In this document: piece by piece, positions 35,536 through 48,230 of the stretch | How positions within the stretch are numbered: the stretch's first letter is position 1 | How the letters are laid out: the number at the start of each line of letters is the position of its first letter | Assembly (NCBI GenBank): GCA_013400155.1 | Contig: VXBM01000418.1 | Location: 382,180-446,179, forward strand | Direction of reading: 5' to 3' | Origin: Helopsaltes ochotensis | Lineage: Eukaryota; Chordata; Aves; Passeriformes; Locustellidae | DNA length: 64,000 bases | Position numbers and translations under genes: made by a program | The notes under the pieces: model-generated | What the model was told of the DNA's origin: nothing | Seen by the model: the letters and a program-made list of their open reading frames with translations, nothing else | The model's database searches: none

Positions 35536-38299
35536 GGCTTGTAACTGTCATCTGACAGGGGTGGAAGGGGATTTGCAGGAAATGTGAATGTTACCTCTCT
35601 CAATCAGAATTAAAACAGTGTCTGAGCACTTTATTTGCTAAAGAGAGGCACAGAGTATTCATTCCTGCTTTTCACAGAGACTATGAGACTATTTTTTACC
35701 CTTTGTCCTGATACTTTTTTTTACATTTTAAGGCTTTTTTTCCCCCTTTTTACCCATCACAATAAGAGACCTGTGTTTTCTTTGAGACCTAAATGGACAT
35801 GTATTCACACCATCCATGAACAGTGAGCACCTTTCATTTCCAGCTGTAGAAAAAGACTGACAGCAGAGCATCTGTAACCCTGCCGTGGTGGGAGGCAAGC
35901 CGTGTGTTCATCCACAGGTTTCCAGGAGGTGCAGCGTGTTCTGATCCACACTGCCAGGGAAGGTCTCTGTGGTTGTTGCTTCTGCCTGTCTGAATATTGA
36001 GGGGTGGCAGAAATAACAGAAATACACCTTGGGGATTCCATGCTGGAGTGCTCCAGTGCTGGGACTCCTTCTGCAGTCCAGAGACTGCAGCCACATCTTT
36101 GGAAGCACAATCAGGGAGTTGTTGTTGTGTTTCCACACCCCTTAAAGTGGCCTTCACCAGGGCTGTGGTACAGTGTTCCCTCCCCTGGGGAGAAGGCAGA
36201 GGAGGGAGCTGAATCCCAGGCTCTGAAGGCTTGAAGGTGGTGGGAAGATGCAATGCAATGTGAATGGTGGGCTGAGGGAGAGAGACTGATGTGCTCTGTG
36301 CTGTGCTGAATAGCTCCCATTTCCAAAGAGGAGAGGCCAGGAACTGTGCACTACACTATATTAGGCCAGTGAAAGTCAGACTGGGGCATGCTTTGGCCTA
36401 CCTTTGTGTGGAGTGAGCCTGAAAATTAAAGTTTTTTTCTTTCTCAACTTAGTTTTGAACCAACTTGCTGCTCTGCCTTGAGGCATTTTCCTGCCTGGTG
36501 CTGGCCACCAGAGAGTGGGTGGTGTCTGTGCACTTATGGGGCACCAGGCTTGGGCTGTCACCCCCACCAGGGCTCCCAAGGTGACCTCTGCACAGGAAGC
36601 CATCACAGACTGGGTTTTGGGAGTAGCCGGGTGCATTAGCTCTGAATTAGTAAGTAAGAAACAGCTTGCTGCCATTTCCCAACACACAGATCATGCTGAC
36701 AAAGCTACGTGGCGCTCTGGGAGATACTCCCAAGGACGTGGGTGCCAGAAACTGCCCAAAGGGCTCAGAGGGCTCCTGGGATTTTGTTAGCAGGTTACTC
36801 CTGAGAGGTAAATCAGCTACCAGGAGGAGAGCAGATCAGGGGCAACGGTGGGGCTCAGGAAACATGGCACAGTATGTAGAGATCCCACGCCTGGCAGTTC
36901 ACTTCTGGTACTGCTTTTTTATCTAAATACAGGACTCATCTCAAAGCCTCACATGAGAAGTTGCAGATCTAATCAAGGTCAGAAGAACATTAAAAAAAAT
37001 TGGAACAGGAAAAGGCCATCAGGACCAATGTTTCTGTTCCTTTTTTCCTCCTGTCTTAGCTCTGGATCTTGGCTCTAATTGCCATTTATTTTTTATTGCT
37101 CTCACTATACTTCTCATATAATGTTTATATTAATGGGCAGGGGGAGGGGGGAAGTGAAGAAACACCAGGAAATGGAGTGCAATTGGAGTATGTGAGATGT
37201 GGCTTTTGTCTTCTTTATCACTGTTTTCTTGTAGTACTTCCAGCTCAGATATTAATTTATCATTGAGAGTGCTGCAGAAGTGTGGTCCCTTGTATTTTAT
37301 TGAAGGCTTGATCTAAATTCCAGATGGTCACCATGTGATCAAACCAGCCCTGGGCAAATAGGATATTTCTTTGTGTCTATATTTGACTTCTTTGCCAAAT
37401 TCATACCTATCTAATCTTCTGCCCATGAGCCTGCATTCATTCATTCTTAAAAGAAGTGTGCAAGAGCTCCACCTCCTCATGGGTTAGAGACAACGAGGGT
37501 GATTGCAAATATTCCCCATCTAAATGTGGTTAAAATGTGATGCTGTTGCAGGCAAATAATAGCTTTTCACATCACAAAAATGTCTAGCTAAAGTTTAAAA
37601 CAGACAAATAATTCCTCTCCTCAAAGAATGACGGGTTCTCAGAAAATATGCAGTGAGGGACGTGGGTGTATTGACACGACACTGCTGCAAGAAAGTGCTT
37701 TGATTTTGGGGATGCAAAATGCTCTGAAATATTGCTCAGGAAAATCCACAGAGCCCTTTTGCTTGTGGAGTCCCTGCTTTACTGTAGGAGTTTAATAGAT
37801 GTGAATGAGAGACTCTCTGTACTGAGCAGGTTCTTTCTTAAAAAAAAAAAATAAAAAAGGCAAATTTCAGATTATAACAAAATATACTTCAGAACACAGA
37901 TGTAACAATATAAAAACCTTCTTAATCATGATATGATTAAAGGATTTTTAAAATCTGCCTTGTAGTCACATTTCCATTTCCTGATAAATTCCATACTTTC
38001 TTTCAAATCACTTCTCATCATAATAATACGTACTGTAAAAAATCCCTCCATTTCTGCAGCCTGCTAGGAAAAAAATGGGGGTGGAAAGGAGAGAATTAAG
38101 AAGGCTCCAAGTTTTATCATTCTGTTCATAAAGCAGCACAGCAACCATAACTGCAGCACAGAAAAGAAACAGATACTGTAATGTCTGAGGTATTCTGTGC
38201 CATAAACTCCCATAATAGAAACAGATGGCAAAAACGCGTTGGAAGTAAGGGAAGTACTGTACATGCAGCTCTAGCCTAACATATGAAGAGATTCAGGCC
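35536..38299. other. Single-copy non-coding DNA
   Basis: A GC-richer zone at 35880-36700 has frames open on both strands of up to 139 codons, none recognisable. The remainder is AT-rich. No transposon seen. Confidence 0.5.
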
Positions 38300-38600
38300 T
38301 GACACGTAAAGGAATACGTCTGGAGCTCTGCCAGCGCTACTGTGTGCTGCAGCAGTTGGTGCTGGAGACGAGAGAACCCGCGATTTCGGGGTTGGGGCTC
38401 CGTGGCAGCTCAGCAGCGGGACTTTTTCCTGCGCTCGGCGGGTTGCGGTGTTCTGGCTGGGACAGCCAGAGAAGGATGGGAAGCCCTGTGGGGTGTCACT
38501 GGGAGCTCCCCCAAGGGCCCTGGCGCCGTGGCAGCCTGGGCACGCCGCACCGAGCCGCGTGCCAGGTAGCGCTCTGCCGCCTCCTCCTCTCTCGGCCTCC
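38300..38600. promoter_or_regulatory. CpG island, best promoter candidate
   Basis: About 23 CpGs lie between 38305 and 38595 (counted by eye) in GC-rich DNA, bounded by AT-rich DNA with few CpGs on the left. In vertebrates such islands usually mark promoters. No coding frame here is convincing, so a long non-coding RNA or a distant gene's alternative first exon is possible. On the plus strand the sequence at 38563-38570 reads CAG/GTAGC, a workable splice donor. No TATA box is seen, as is usual for island promoters. Direction of transcription is unknown. Confidence 0.5.
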
Positions 38601-38830
38601 TCTTTCCCTCCCTGCCTCTGCTAAGCAGAGATCTTAATATCTAATGCGAGCCAAGCAAAGTTGTGTGGTGAGCATCATCCGTGCAGCGAAAATGGCACAA
38701 CTATTTTATTCATTCCTGGCACAGGGAAACGTCAGTTGTTTCATCCGGCGTTGTTTCGCTGGTGCTGCTAGGAGTGAAAGGAAATATAACGTGTGCCTTG
38801 CACTAGAGGGGGAGCTGAAGGTCAGGAGTG
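38601..38830. promoter_or_regulatory. CpG-retaining flank of the island
   Basis: Around eight further CpGs lie between about 38645 and 38795 in sequence that is no longer GC-rich overall. A 113-codon plus-strand frame (38644-38985) crosses it but matches no family that I know. It may be an extended promoter, an exon of a non-coding RNA, or a conserved element. Confidence 0.3.
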
Positions 38831-39519
38831 AAATATGGCTTTCTGCTGCACTTGGTCTCAGTCTGAATGTTACCTACATTATCATCAGAGCTCACTGTCA
38901 TAATGGGGAGACCTTGTCACAGGAGGCAGGTCACCTAGAAATGGGAAGAAAAATTGGGGGGAAAACACTAAAAAAGATAATCTAAAAAGAAGACCAGTAG
39001 GGTACCCAAACTTCTTTTGTGTATTTTTGAGAGCAGTAAATTATCTGCAAAAGACATGCTTGTCCTCCAGCACCTGAAATCCCACTGTCGTCCTGGGCTT
39101 GAAGTGCCATTTTCCTAACTCCTGGAGTTTTGTTATCAGCATCTTTCCACAAGGGAGTCCAGCTTTGGCCTCTGTGCTTTTGTGATGGGTTGGATTTAAA
39201 AACTCCAATTACATTTCAGGGCAGTCACCTTTAAAACAGTCTTGCAAGAAGGGCATAAATCAGGTTATTTTCATTAGAAAACAGGTCATGATAAAGAAAC
39301 TTTACTATTTTCTGTGCCCTAGGACTGCAGGTCAGACCCCTGGGATAGGCACCGTGCTGCAGGAGAGTGTGGCTGGGCGTGAGCTCTTCTTCAGCACTTT
39401 TTTGCTGCAAAGTTTTTGGAGGTGAGACCTTTCCTCCCACTGTGTGGCTGAAATGCCTGCCTAATTGCAGGGCAGGGGGGATTTTAAACATCAGTGCAAA
39501 GAGCTAAGTGTTGTGTGGG
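38831..39519. other. Non-coding DNA, nothing recognised
   Basis: Single-copy DNA with no supported feature. Confidence 0.5.
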
Positions 39520-39635
39520 TCTGCACTGTTTGCATACCCTCCGGCCACCCAATTAACAGCCTAATCTATGTGCGTACCCACTTTCATCTAATAGATGTCA
39601 AAGAGCTTTGCAAACGTTAATTCATATTAATATGT
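39520..39635. promoter_or_regulatory. Constrained-looking non-coding segment
   Basis: Contains GTTTGCAT, CAATTAACAG, CCTAATC and GTTAATTCATATTAATATG words and three CpGs in about 115 bp with no simple repeats. These resemble POU and homeodomain sites. Candidate enhancer by composition only. Confidence 0.3.
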
Positions 39636-40899
39636 TGCTAAAAAAAACCCCAAACAAACATTTCCTTGGTGCTTCCAGGCCTCTCTTCCCCCTGACATGA
39701 GCTGAAACCTGTAATCTCCAAGGTGGTGCTGGTGCTCTGTTTTGACCAGGGAGCCACTCAGTGCTGTGTTTTGTCGGCAGCAAAGACTGGCTCTCCCAAG
39801 ACCATGAGCAGCCACCCTGACTGCAGTCCAGCAAGGCACAGAGGTCACCTTCCCCTCTGTGTGCCACGTTTAGGGCTGATGTGGTCTCTCCTGGTGCGGA
39901 CGAAATCACCTGGCCCAGCAGCTGCGGTTGCTGACAGAGAGGGAGTTACTCCAGATTGCTGTGGCAGGGCAGGGGGGAAACCTCTGGGGCTGCAGCAGCT
40001 GTGGAGGGTGTGAGCACCTTCGGGGCTCAGGAGGATGCTGGGCTCTGGGCACATCTGCCCCACTGGAGAGACAGCTGTCTGTCCGTCTGTCAATGAGATT
40101 AGGTAGCACTGCAAAGCTATTGCAGTAAACATCCAAAATTCAAGTCACCAATCACGTGTTGACTCCTCTCTAGTTTGCAATAAATCCTTTCGGGACTTAC
40201 CTGAATTTAAGGTTTAACAGCTAATGTTTAGACAAAAAGATTTTACTTTTCAGTCTACTGGAGGGACATCCAGGTAAATAAGCCTATTTTACCTTTGTCT
40301 AAAAAATAACCCAGCCAGCAAACCCACAACCAGGACAAACAATTCTCAATAGTGATGGTTTGTACAATTCTAAACCGTTCTGCTGCGTTTAATTCTTATG
40401 TCAGATCTGGTGGTATCACTAAGTGGTATTTGGAGATGGGAGTGCAGCTGTGTTAGCACAGTCACCAGGAGCTGGCTGAAGGAGATCTTTGTGGATATTT
40501 CCTTTGGAAGGTATTCAGCCACTGAAATACAAAGCCAGGTACCAAAATGAGCATTAGTCCACATTAAACTCTTTTATCTCAGTATAGCTGTTGCTCTGGC
40601 AGCTTAAGCTTCTCAAATACCATATCTCTTTTTAATGAAGAAATTGCACCCTCATATACAGAAATCACGCATTTACAGCACAGAGCACCTATTGATACAT
40701 TTTGGTCATTTTCACTGAATTTGAAAGTCTTCATAAAGTGAGAAATAGAACATTTCATTATACAATTATAGCTAATTATTTTAGAAATACAGTTTAAATG
40801 CAAGTTATCTTAAATTTATTGCTTATCTGACTGGAAAGATCTAAGCAAAACCTGAAAATCATAAACTCTTCCAGAACATTATATTTTATGCAGTCCAAA
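39636..40899. other. Single-copy non-coding DNA
   Basis: GC-richer at 39650-40080 with competing open frames on both strands, then AT-rich. No gene called. Confidence 0.5.
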
Positions 40900-41160
40900 A
40901 TGTGACACATGGGGTCTTTAATAATTCACTGCTTGTTAACATTAAACAACTGTTAACATGCTCAAATAATTAGTTATGCTTGCTTGACATGTTTGCATCT
41001 TTAATAATTGATGCATTTATCTTAATTACTAACAGTATTATGGTCGTAATATGCATCTTTTTTCTATCTTAAAATTTTAACAAAAACTGACTTTTTGCCA
41101 AAAATGATTATCCTCTAAGTTTTAATTACTCATTGTAATTAAATTGCAAGCTGCAGTATT
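40900..41160. promoter_or_regulatory. AT-rich candidate enhancer with repeated words
   Basis: The 12-mer TCTTTAATAATT occurs at 40915-40926 and 40998-41009. GTTAAC (the HNF1 half-site core) occurs at 40935-40940 and 40952-40957. TTAATTACT occurs at 41022-41030 and 41122-41130. GTTTGCAT, a POU-like octamer, is at 40991-40998. There is no tandem structure, so these are separate recurrences of words. Clustering of homeodomain, HNF1 and POU-like sites is typical of developmental enhancers, but the DNA is very AT-rich, which inflates such matches. Confidence 0.3.
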
Positions 41161-44100
41161 TTATTAGAAATATCTTTCACAAAAAATATTTAATGGAAAA
41201 GAGGTGATTTGTTGTTTATGCATCACACTTAGTAAATATTTCATAAGTTTCATATTACCCTTTCAGAGCAGATATAAAAACCATAACATTCTTAATATAA
41301 GAGTCAATTTAAAAGCTGCTATAGTAGTCTTCATTTCTCCTCCCAAAGGTTTGCAGAAGTCAGTGAATAAAGGAAGACAAAAAGCAAACAAAAAATGTGG
41401 TGGTGATTGCAAATTGGGTGCCCACAGTGACAGGAACCAAGGTTGAAGGCGTTGTGCTGGTGAGTATATCACACATTCTCCAGTGGAATTGGTCTGACTT
41501 GAAATAGAGCTGAGCATTAAAAGTTTTTTCATTCTTCAGTGTTCTTCTGATTCAACTTTGCTTGCAGGCTGCTAATAACAATAGTGGCAGTAGTTTGACT
41601 GTAATCATTTATTTATTGCAATGCTGATAGAGATGGGGGTGAGCTTTGTGTCAGCCAATTTAAAAAACGCTGTGTTTTCAAGGCCTTCCCATTGCTAAGA
41701 CAGGCTGGTTTAGATTAAGATGGTTGTTTCTGGTCCCTAAATGTTGTGGAGGCAATTACCACTCCTGTGGAATGACAAAACTTGTTAATGATGTCAAAGA
41801 ATTCAGTCACATCCGTGTCCTGGCGTGTGGTTGTGTTCCTTCCCAAACGACACATGAAGATGCTTGGAAAGGCATCAGCATATTGGCAGGAAAAAGTCCA
41901 CTTGCGAGACAAAAATGTTGTCCAAAGTTTTAAATTTAAACCCCCAAAAGCTGTGTGGTGCTGTCTCTCAGGGCTACGTTTAGCAAGTGACTAACGAGAG
42001 CCCAGCTCGTCTCTGAGGTAGGTGGTTTCTGAGGAGCTAATACTTGAGCTGTGAGCCAAAGTCAGCCCAAACACTGCATTTTTAATGACAGTGTGCCTGG
42101 GAATAGATCTAGTGTAACATTTTTTTTAAGACGAGCCGGTAGACCTAAGGGGCAGAAATGTCCCATGTGTCAGACAGTGTGGGCAGGGAGATTGTGGCCA
42201 GATCCAGAAGTGTCTCCTCCAAGCCATCAGCTTAGAAGTATCCTTTCAGCAGGATTTACTCCAGATATGACCCTTTGCCAGAAAAGCAGCGTGAGATCAG
42301 AGGGAGAAAAATGCTGAACTGAGACGCTGAGCTCTCTGCTCTCTCCTATCTTTGGGTCTTTCCTGCCTGCACTGAATAAAACCCACATATGTATCCTCAG
42401 CTGCCAGCAGAGCCTCTGGTGCTTCAGCTTCTGCAACGGCATCAACACTGTGGTGAGATTTGAACTGACTGAGGGAACTGCATATAGAGCAAGAGCAATA
42501 TGAAGTTCAGTGCCTAGGAATCACTCAAACCAAACTGCTGGAGTGTCTCACAGGCTGGGCTGTGCTCCCTCCCTCCTTGATGTCCAGCACCAACTGGCAC
42601 ATCCACTGTGTGCAGGTGGGAATGGCTAAACCATGGCCAAGGCCACCCTCCCCACTGCTGCCTCCAGATTGACGGTGTGCTTTTCATCTGTCCTGTCTCT
42701 TCTGACAGATTTAGATGATTCTCACTATCGCAAAGTCCACGTGTCCTTGACGTGGTGTTCTTCAAAAAGCGATTTCTAGTCTGATTTTAGAGTTAAATAA
42801 AAATTTACACATCACAGATCTATTAATCATTTTTTCCCTTCTGTGGGTGTATCTTCAGATTTCAGTGATTGATTTATGTGGCCAGATGGGTGCATTTGTT
42901 TCCCGCTGTCTTTCAGTCCAGCAGAATCCATGCATGCTGTGCAGTACAGTGGGCTTGAACTTTCACTTGAAATGCACTACTGTACATAAATCCTGAATAC
43001 TATTCCTTCTTTGGAACAAATGGGATTCAGATGTGACTCCTTTGGATGTGGCACAAGCTGAGGTTTTCCTCTCCGTTAGTAAAGAAGCCATTCCTTTCAG
43101 CTTTAAGAGGAAAACTTCAGTATCACAGGAGGTCCTCTTCCTGTCCTCCAGGTTTTTGCTCCAAAAGCCTTTGCCTTTCCTGTCACCACATAATGTGTGG
43201 TGGCTCATTATCTGCTGCCAGAGAAGCTGATTGTGGGGAGAGCAGTCTGTGCTGTACAAGAGCATTTATGCTGACATGTGCTAACAGTGTAAAAAGTATT
43301 TGCATCTTGCCAGGTCGGTGTTCCCACATCCTGAACTGTGGGAGCAGGGACCATGAGGACCCCAGAGGGGTTCTGTGGGAAGAGCAGAACTGGAATGGAG
43401 TGGACATCATCGTTTGGTTCTCAGCAATATTTCATGCAAGGGTACATGTGAGGCCGTCCTGGGCTCCAGCAGCTGAATGTAAGCCTTGATCCAGAGGATG
43501 CCAGTGCTTGTGATGACAATTCCATTTCTGACAGGGGACGGGGAAGGCTCAGAAGCAGCAAGTTCCCAAAGGCCATGTGAAGGCAGGCGGGTGGTAGGAG
43601 AGGGTAATCCAAATGAATGCTCCTACTGAGGGACCAGCTTCAGAGAATTCACATGTGAGAGAGGTCTCCCAACAGCACAGGCAGGAGCTCACACTTCATT
43701 AGGCCAGGAAGTCTCATTATGACATGCAAAGTCACAAGAAATTAGCTTCAGAAGTTTTCCCACTCGGGAAGTGAGTTATTTTGCATGTAAGGTGTGTGTA
43801 TTTCTGTATGAAATGGAATTTTTTGCTTCTTTATGCAATTAAAAGATAGCCTCTTCTGGTTTATAATTCATGGCCACTTTTGCAGCCCTGGTGGTGCACG
43901 AGGGAGAGGCTGATAGAGCTGCACTGGTGAAAAGGCTCTGGCCAAGCAACAGCAGGTGTTTGGGTGGGAGTATTGGTGGTGTGACAATGTTTTACACTTC
44001 CAATGAAAAAAAGATGCAGTGCAAAATCTGTGTTTTGAGTGGTTTGTCTTGCTTCTGACATCCCTTTCTCTCAAACTTCTATCTAATGGGATGGTAATTT

Positions 44101-45914
44101 CTAGTTTACTCAATTTTTAAGTCTCGGCATTGACTGAAACCCTAACCCAGATTTGCTAAAACACAAGCAAGGCTGTGCTGAGTGCTGCTGCCAAAGCAGG
44201 AGTCCCGTTTGCAGAGTGCCTTACTGCAGTGCCCAGTTCAGAGCAGGAACTTCCATCAGCAACCAGGCAGCAGAGCTGTGCGGTAACCTCTGCTGCTGGG
44301 ACCGCTCAGCCCTGCTGAGATGGCACCTTTGGCACTTCATTTCCTTTTTTTTGTCTTATAATCTGAATATTAGGGAAAGGGTTTGTCTACAGGTGTAACA
44401 AACCCTATTATATGTTTTATTCCAGATGTTGTGACTGGCTTCCCATGACCTGCAGGAGCTGGCAGGGGACACATTAATTTAATTAACTGTCCCCCAGGGC
44501 CCAGCCACCCGTGCTGCTCACTGCTGGAAAAGGTTTGGCCAAACCTGGGCTCATTCCTGTATTCACTGATGCTGGTGGAGGGAAAGAGCCCTTTACGAGT
44601 TTCATGTGGACCTTCAAAGTGTGAGTGCAGAGAACAGAGGATGGCCAATGGCTGGGAACGATGGCAGGCACTGATGTGCAGAGAGGTGAATTTCCAGGAG
44701 GGGGCTTTCAGAAAACACTGCCCACAGAAATGCAGATGCTTCCCTGTGAACTCTGTGATTTGCAAAATATACATGTGAGTTTTACAGCATTTTCAATGTG
44801 AACATGTTCCTGTTTATGACCCAGAATATTTCAGGTGTGAGCTAAATTCTTTCTGGCTCACTCAGGGTATTGACATTTGTAAGTCTTTGCTCGCTCTTGG
44901 AGTATTTTTAGTGGCTTGTATTAATTCAAGGTGTCCCTTTATGAACTTAAAATTAAAAAAAAAACCCACTACCTTTTAATGACATTTCCATTTATTCAGA
45001 ATTATTATTTAAAATCCTAAATTAACATTCTGCTCTTCGATTCCGACAGAGCCATTATATTTTATACTACAAGAGTTTAGTTAATTTTAAATTATTAAAC
45101 CCCATTGGCTGCATGAAGTGAGCATCTTTAAGGAAGTTTCTGTAGTTCAGGTGCATTCCAATCAACTATGACTGCAAACTTTTTTTGAATTTTTTTGCCT
45201 ATGTTGCTTTTAGCCTTATATGTGACAGTTATTATTCTGAGTTTGACTTTCTGGCTTGAGAAATTAAACAGCAGCTGAACACAGTAACAGCATTTTGGGG
45301 AGCAACCTGCATTGGACACCACAACTCTTCAAGCTGAAGGCAGAGAAGAATCACAGAAATAACAATAAGGCAGTAAGGCTTTTTTTCTGAAAGAGAAATT
45401 TAAAAGTTCATGATATAAACTTTTTCTAGATAGGAAACTAATTTCTTCCAGCAACAATATGTATTTACTTTGCATGTAAAATAATTTTATTTTGATTTTC
45501 AAAGATATTTGTTCCTTTCAGTTGTCACCTGGCATGACTTAGATAACATTCTGATTTCTTCATGAATTAAGGATGATCATTTCTTCAGACATTTAAGTAG
45601 GGAAACAATTTCAAAGCCACTTTTCTCCCAGGGTGACAGCTAGTATAGGTGGGAAGGGCTTTGTATAGGTGGGGTCTAACAGTCCTGATTGACTGCAGGG
45701 GAGCACAGTGGGGATTAAAATAATGTATGCAAAATGGGTCAGAATATAATGGGAAGTATGGACACTTTTCTCTTAAAACTGAAATTACACTTCAAGGGCA
45801 GTATGGATATCTAGCAATAAGCATCACTTTAAAGCCCTTCAGCTGCTGTGACTTCAGGTGAAATTTGCTGCAAGCTATATAGATCTGCTTTAATTATTTT
45901 TTGAATCTGCAAAC
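41161..45914. other. Single-copy non-coding DNA
   Basis: Alternating AT-rich and neutral segments. Open frames of up to 147 codons (43046-43489) are unrecognisable and opposed by open minus-strand frames. An AT-rich, possibly constrained patch lies at 44990-45110. No transposon seen. Confidence 0.5.
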
Positions 45915-46160
45915 TCTGATCATTTGCATGCATTGCTAATACACTTGTCTCCTGAAACCTGAGCTGCGCAGTTCGGGCTTTACAGATTTATCAAGTGAAA
46001 CAATTCAGCTAATATCACATTAATTTAATTAACTTTAATTTTAAATGACTTGCTGGAGCACCTAGCAAATGTAACATCTCCAAGACATTTTAGCAGATAG
46101 CTGTGGCTTTGTTGTACGCTCTTGTCTTCGTAGTGAGAAAACATCTTGTTAGCATGAAAG
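45915..46160. promoter_or_regulatory. Candidate enhancer with octamer site
   Basis: ATTTGCAT, the reverse complement of the canonical POU octamer, is at 45922-45929. TTAATTTAATTAAC-like homeodomain words follow at about 46019-46033. Four CpGs are retained (near 45967, 45973, 46116 and 46129). No simple repeat is present. Inferred regulatory element. Confidence 0.3.
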
Positions 46161-47700
46161 GCCCCTCACTACTTTAGAAGAGAATATTTTGTTTATACTC
46201 CAACGTTTGCCTTGATTGCCTGGCTGTCATTTCAGAGGTGCAAGAAAACAGAAGAAGTGCAGATTAGTGGGGGGCTGATATAATTTCACATCTTCACTGT
46301 TCTGCAGTGATCTCTTTCAATTTCAAGTGGTATTGATAATTGATCGTCTGTGTGGGATAGCCTCAGGGAGCTGCCTGCAGCCTGGGATTGTGAGTGCATC
46401 CCCGGCTCCTGGACTGCCGTGGCTCCAGGAGAGCTGGATCTGCATTGCTGAAAAAAGCACCAGGCTCTATGCAAGGCTTGTCCCAGAAAGAAGGGCAAAT
46501 CTGGTACTTATTCTTCCATCACTTTTTTTTTTTAAAGATATAAATAGTCCAAGGAAAATTCAAACTATCTCCAATCAGTCATCAGGTCTTCAGCTGTCCC
46601 ATTGTTGATTCAAAGTTTAATGTCAACTACTAAATATAGAGCAAAATATTTTTTATATTTATGTGAACATGTATATCTAAAATATATCACATGGCTAAGG
46701 AGGCATATTGTCCTGTCTGACAGCAAGGTAGGTATGCTAAATATTTTCAGAAATATAAATATAGTCCATTCCAAACATTCGGTTTACGGTTGCAAACTGG
46801 CAAAAATACCTGAGATAAGGCCATAATCCATGTGTGGACGCAGTCAGGAAGATAAAGGCAGGGAGCTTGTATAGGAACAGCAGTTTATTCACGTTCACTT
46901 TTCATCATACATATACATTAAATATTAATAACACTGTATGAATATTCATCTCTGTTTAATATTCATTTATACACAGAAGTTTACAGCCGATCCCTTTAAC
47001 TTTTGGTGCCAAAACCAGTGTTCAAAGGGTTGTGCTGCCATTGTTCCTGCAAAACGTTTACATTTATCTGCTGTGAAAGAAGCTGAATGGCACCAAAGAG
47101 TGTCGTGTTTAGTTTTAAAATGCCACAAATAACAGATTTATAGATTTTTCTAAATACATTATTTTACCTTGACAGCATTAATCATTCATGCTTCCTTCTT
47201 TCATTTTTCTACCTGCAATGGATTATTGAAACAGAAAATAACAACGGGAAAGGCTACAAGCAGTATCAAAATGTCAAGTTTGTACTTACAGTTGTATGTG
47301 CGTAGACAGGGTCAAGAGCCTCAATTATTTGTATATGTACACAGTGGTACTACATGAAAGGTTATGTCACCTGCAGCTATTTTCTTGCAGATTTAAATAG
47401 GACTGATATTCAACTCCACAGTCAGCCACTGACATGGAACATAGAATTGTAAAATACTATGAACTCTTATGTCAGGACCTAAAATATGAACTGGGTGATT
47501 GCAAGGTGTAGCTGTGGGCAATCCTATGTATTGCAGTGTAAGTCCTTTAAATTACTTTGTGTTATCCCTGACCTGTTCTTTTCATTTAAGCATAAGCCAG
47601 ACCAACATGGCAGTACTTTCCAGGGAGAAGAAAACCCCTTGATATTGTCCATTTTTTCCAGTAGCATTTCCTTGGGTTTTAGGGGTTTTGTGGGTTTCTT
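46161..47700. other. Non-coding DNA up to assembly gap
   Basis: AT-rich single-copy sequence with no supported gene or repeat. Confidence 0.5.
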
Positions 47701-47894
47701 NNNNNNNNNNNNNNNNNNNNNNNNNNNNNNNNNNNNNNNNNNNNNNNNNNNNNNNNNNNNNNNNNNNNNNNNNNNNNNNNNNNNNNNNNNNNNNNNNNNN
47801 NNNNNNNNNNNNNNNNNNNNNNNNNNNNNNNNNNNNNNNNNNNNNNNNNNNNNNNNNNNNNNNNNNNNNNNNNNNNNNNNNNNNNNNNNNNNNN
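47701..47894. other. Assembly gap (194 N)
   Basis: Unknown sequence. Frames drawn through it carry no information. Confidence 0.98.
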
Positions 47895-48156
47895 ATCCAC
47901 ATATGAAAATTCTATGCTAAAAAGATTATTTTGCATATTATTTTAAAAGTTATTTTCTGTGACCCAGGTATGATAATTTTAAGAAATCCAAGATCATGGC
48001 TTGCATGTTAATGAAATGCAAGTCTTACATCAAAACTGGCAGCGGCATTATTTGGAGTGGGATGTGTGGTGGAGCTAATCAGTATATTTTCACAGTGGAG
48101 GGAGGAGTAGAGAAGCTAATCAGTAGATTTTTTTGCTGGAGATTTAAAAAAAAAGA

Positions 48157-48159
<3 letters not shown>

Positions 48160-48228
<69 letters not shown>
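48160..48228. repeat. A69 homopolymer
   Basis: Sixty-nine consecutive A, preceded by a shorter A9 run at about 48146-48154. No AATAAA lies just upstream and no duplicated flank is seen, so a retroposed tail is not supported. The length in the assembly may be unreliable. Confidence 0.95.

Positions 48229-48230
<2 letters not shown>

Noticed and set aside
46860..46900. TTTATTCACG stretch as an LTR poly(A) region on the minus strand
   Set aside because: No TATA box or LTR-like boundaries around it.
47430..47500. Possible minus-strand CR1 start (CATAGAAT-like words)
   Set aside because: The 8-bp units are not consecutive and the usual CR1 motif does not follow.
47486..47936. Frames across the second gap
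   Set aside because: They consist mainly of unknown residues.
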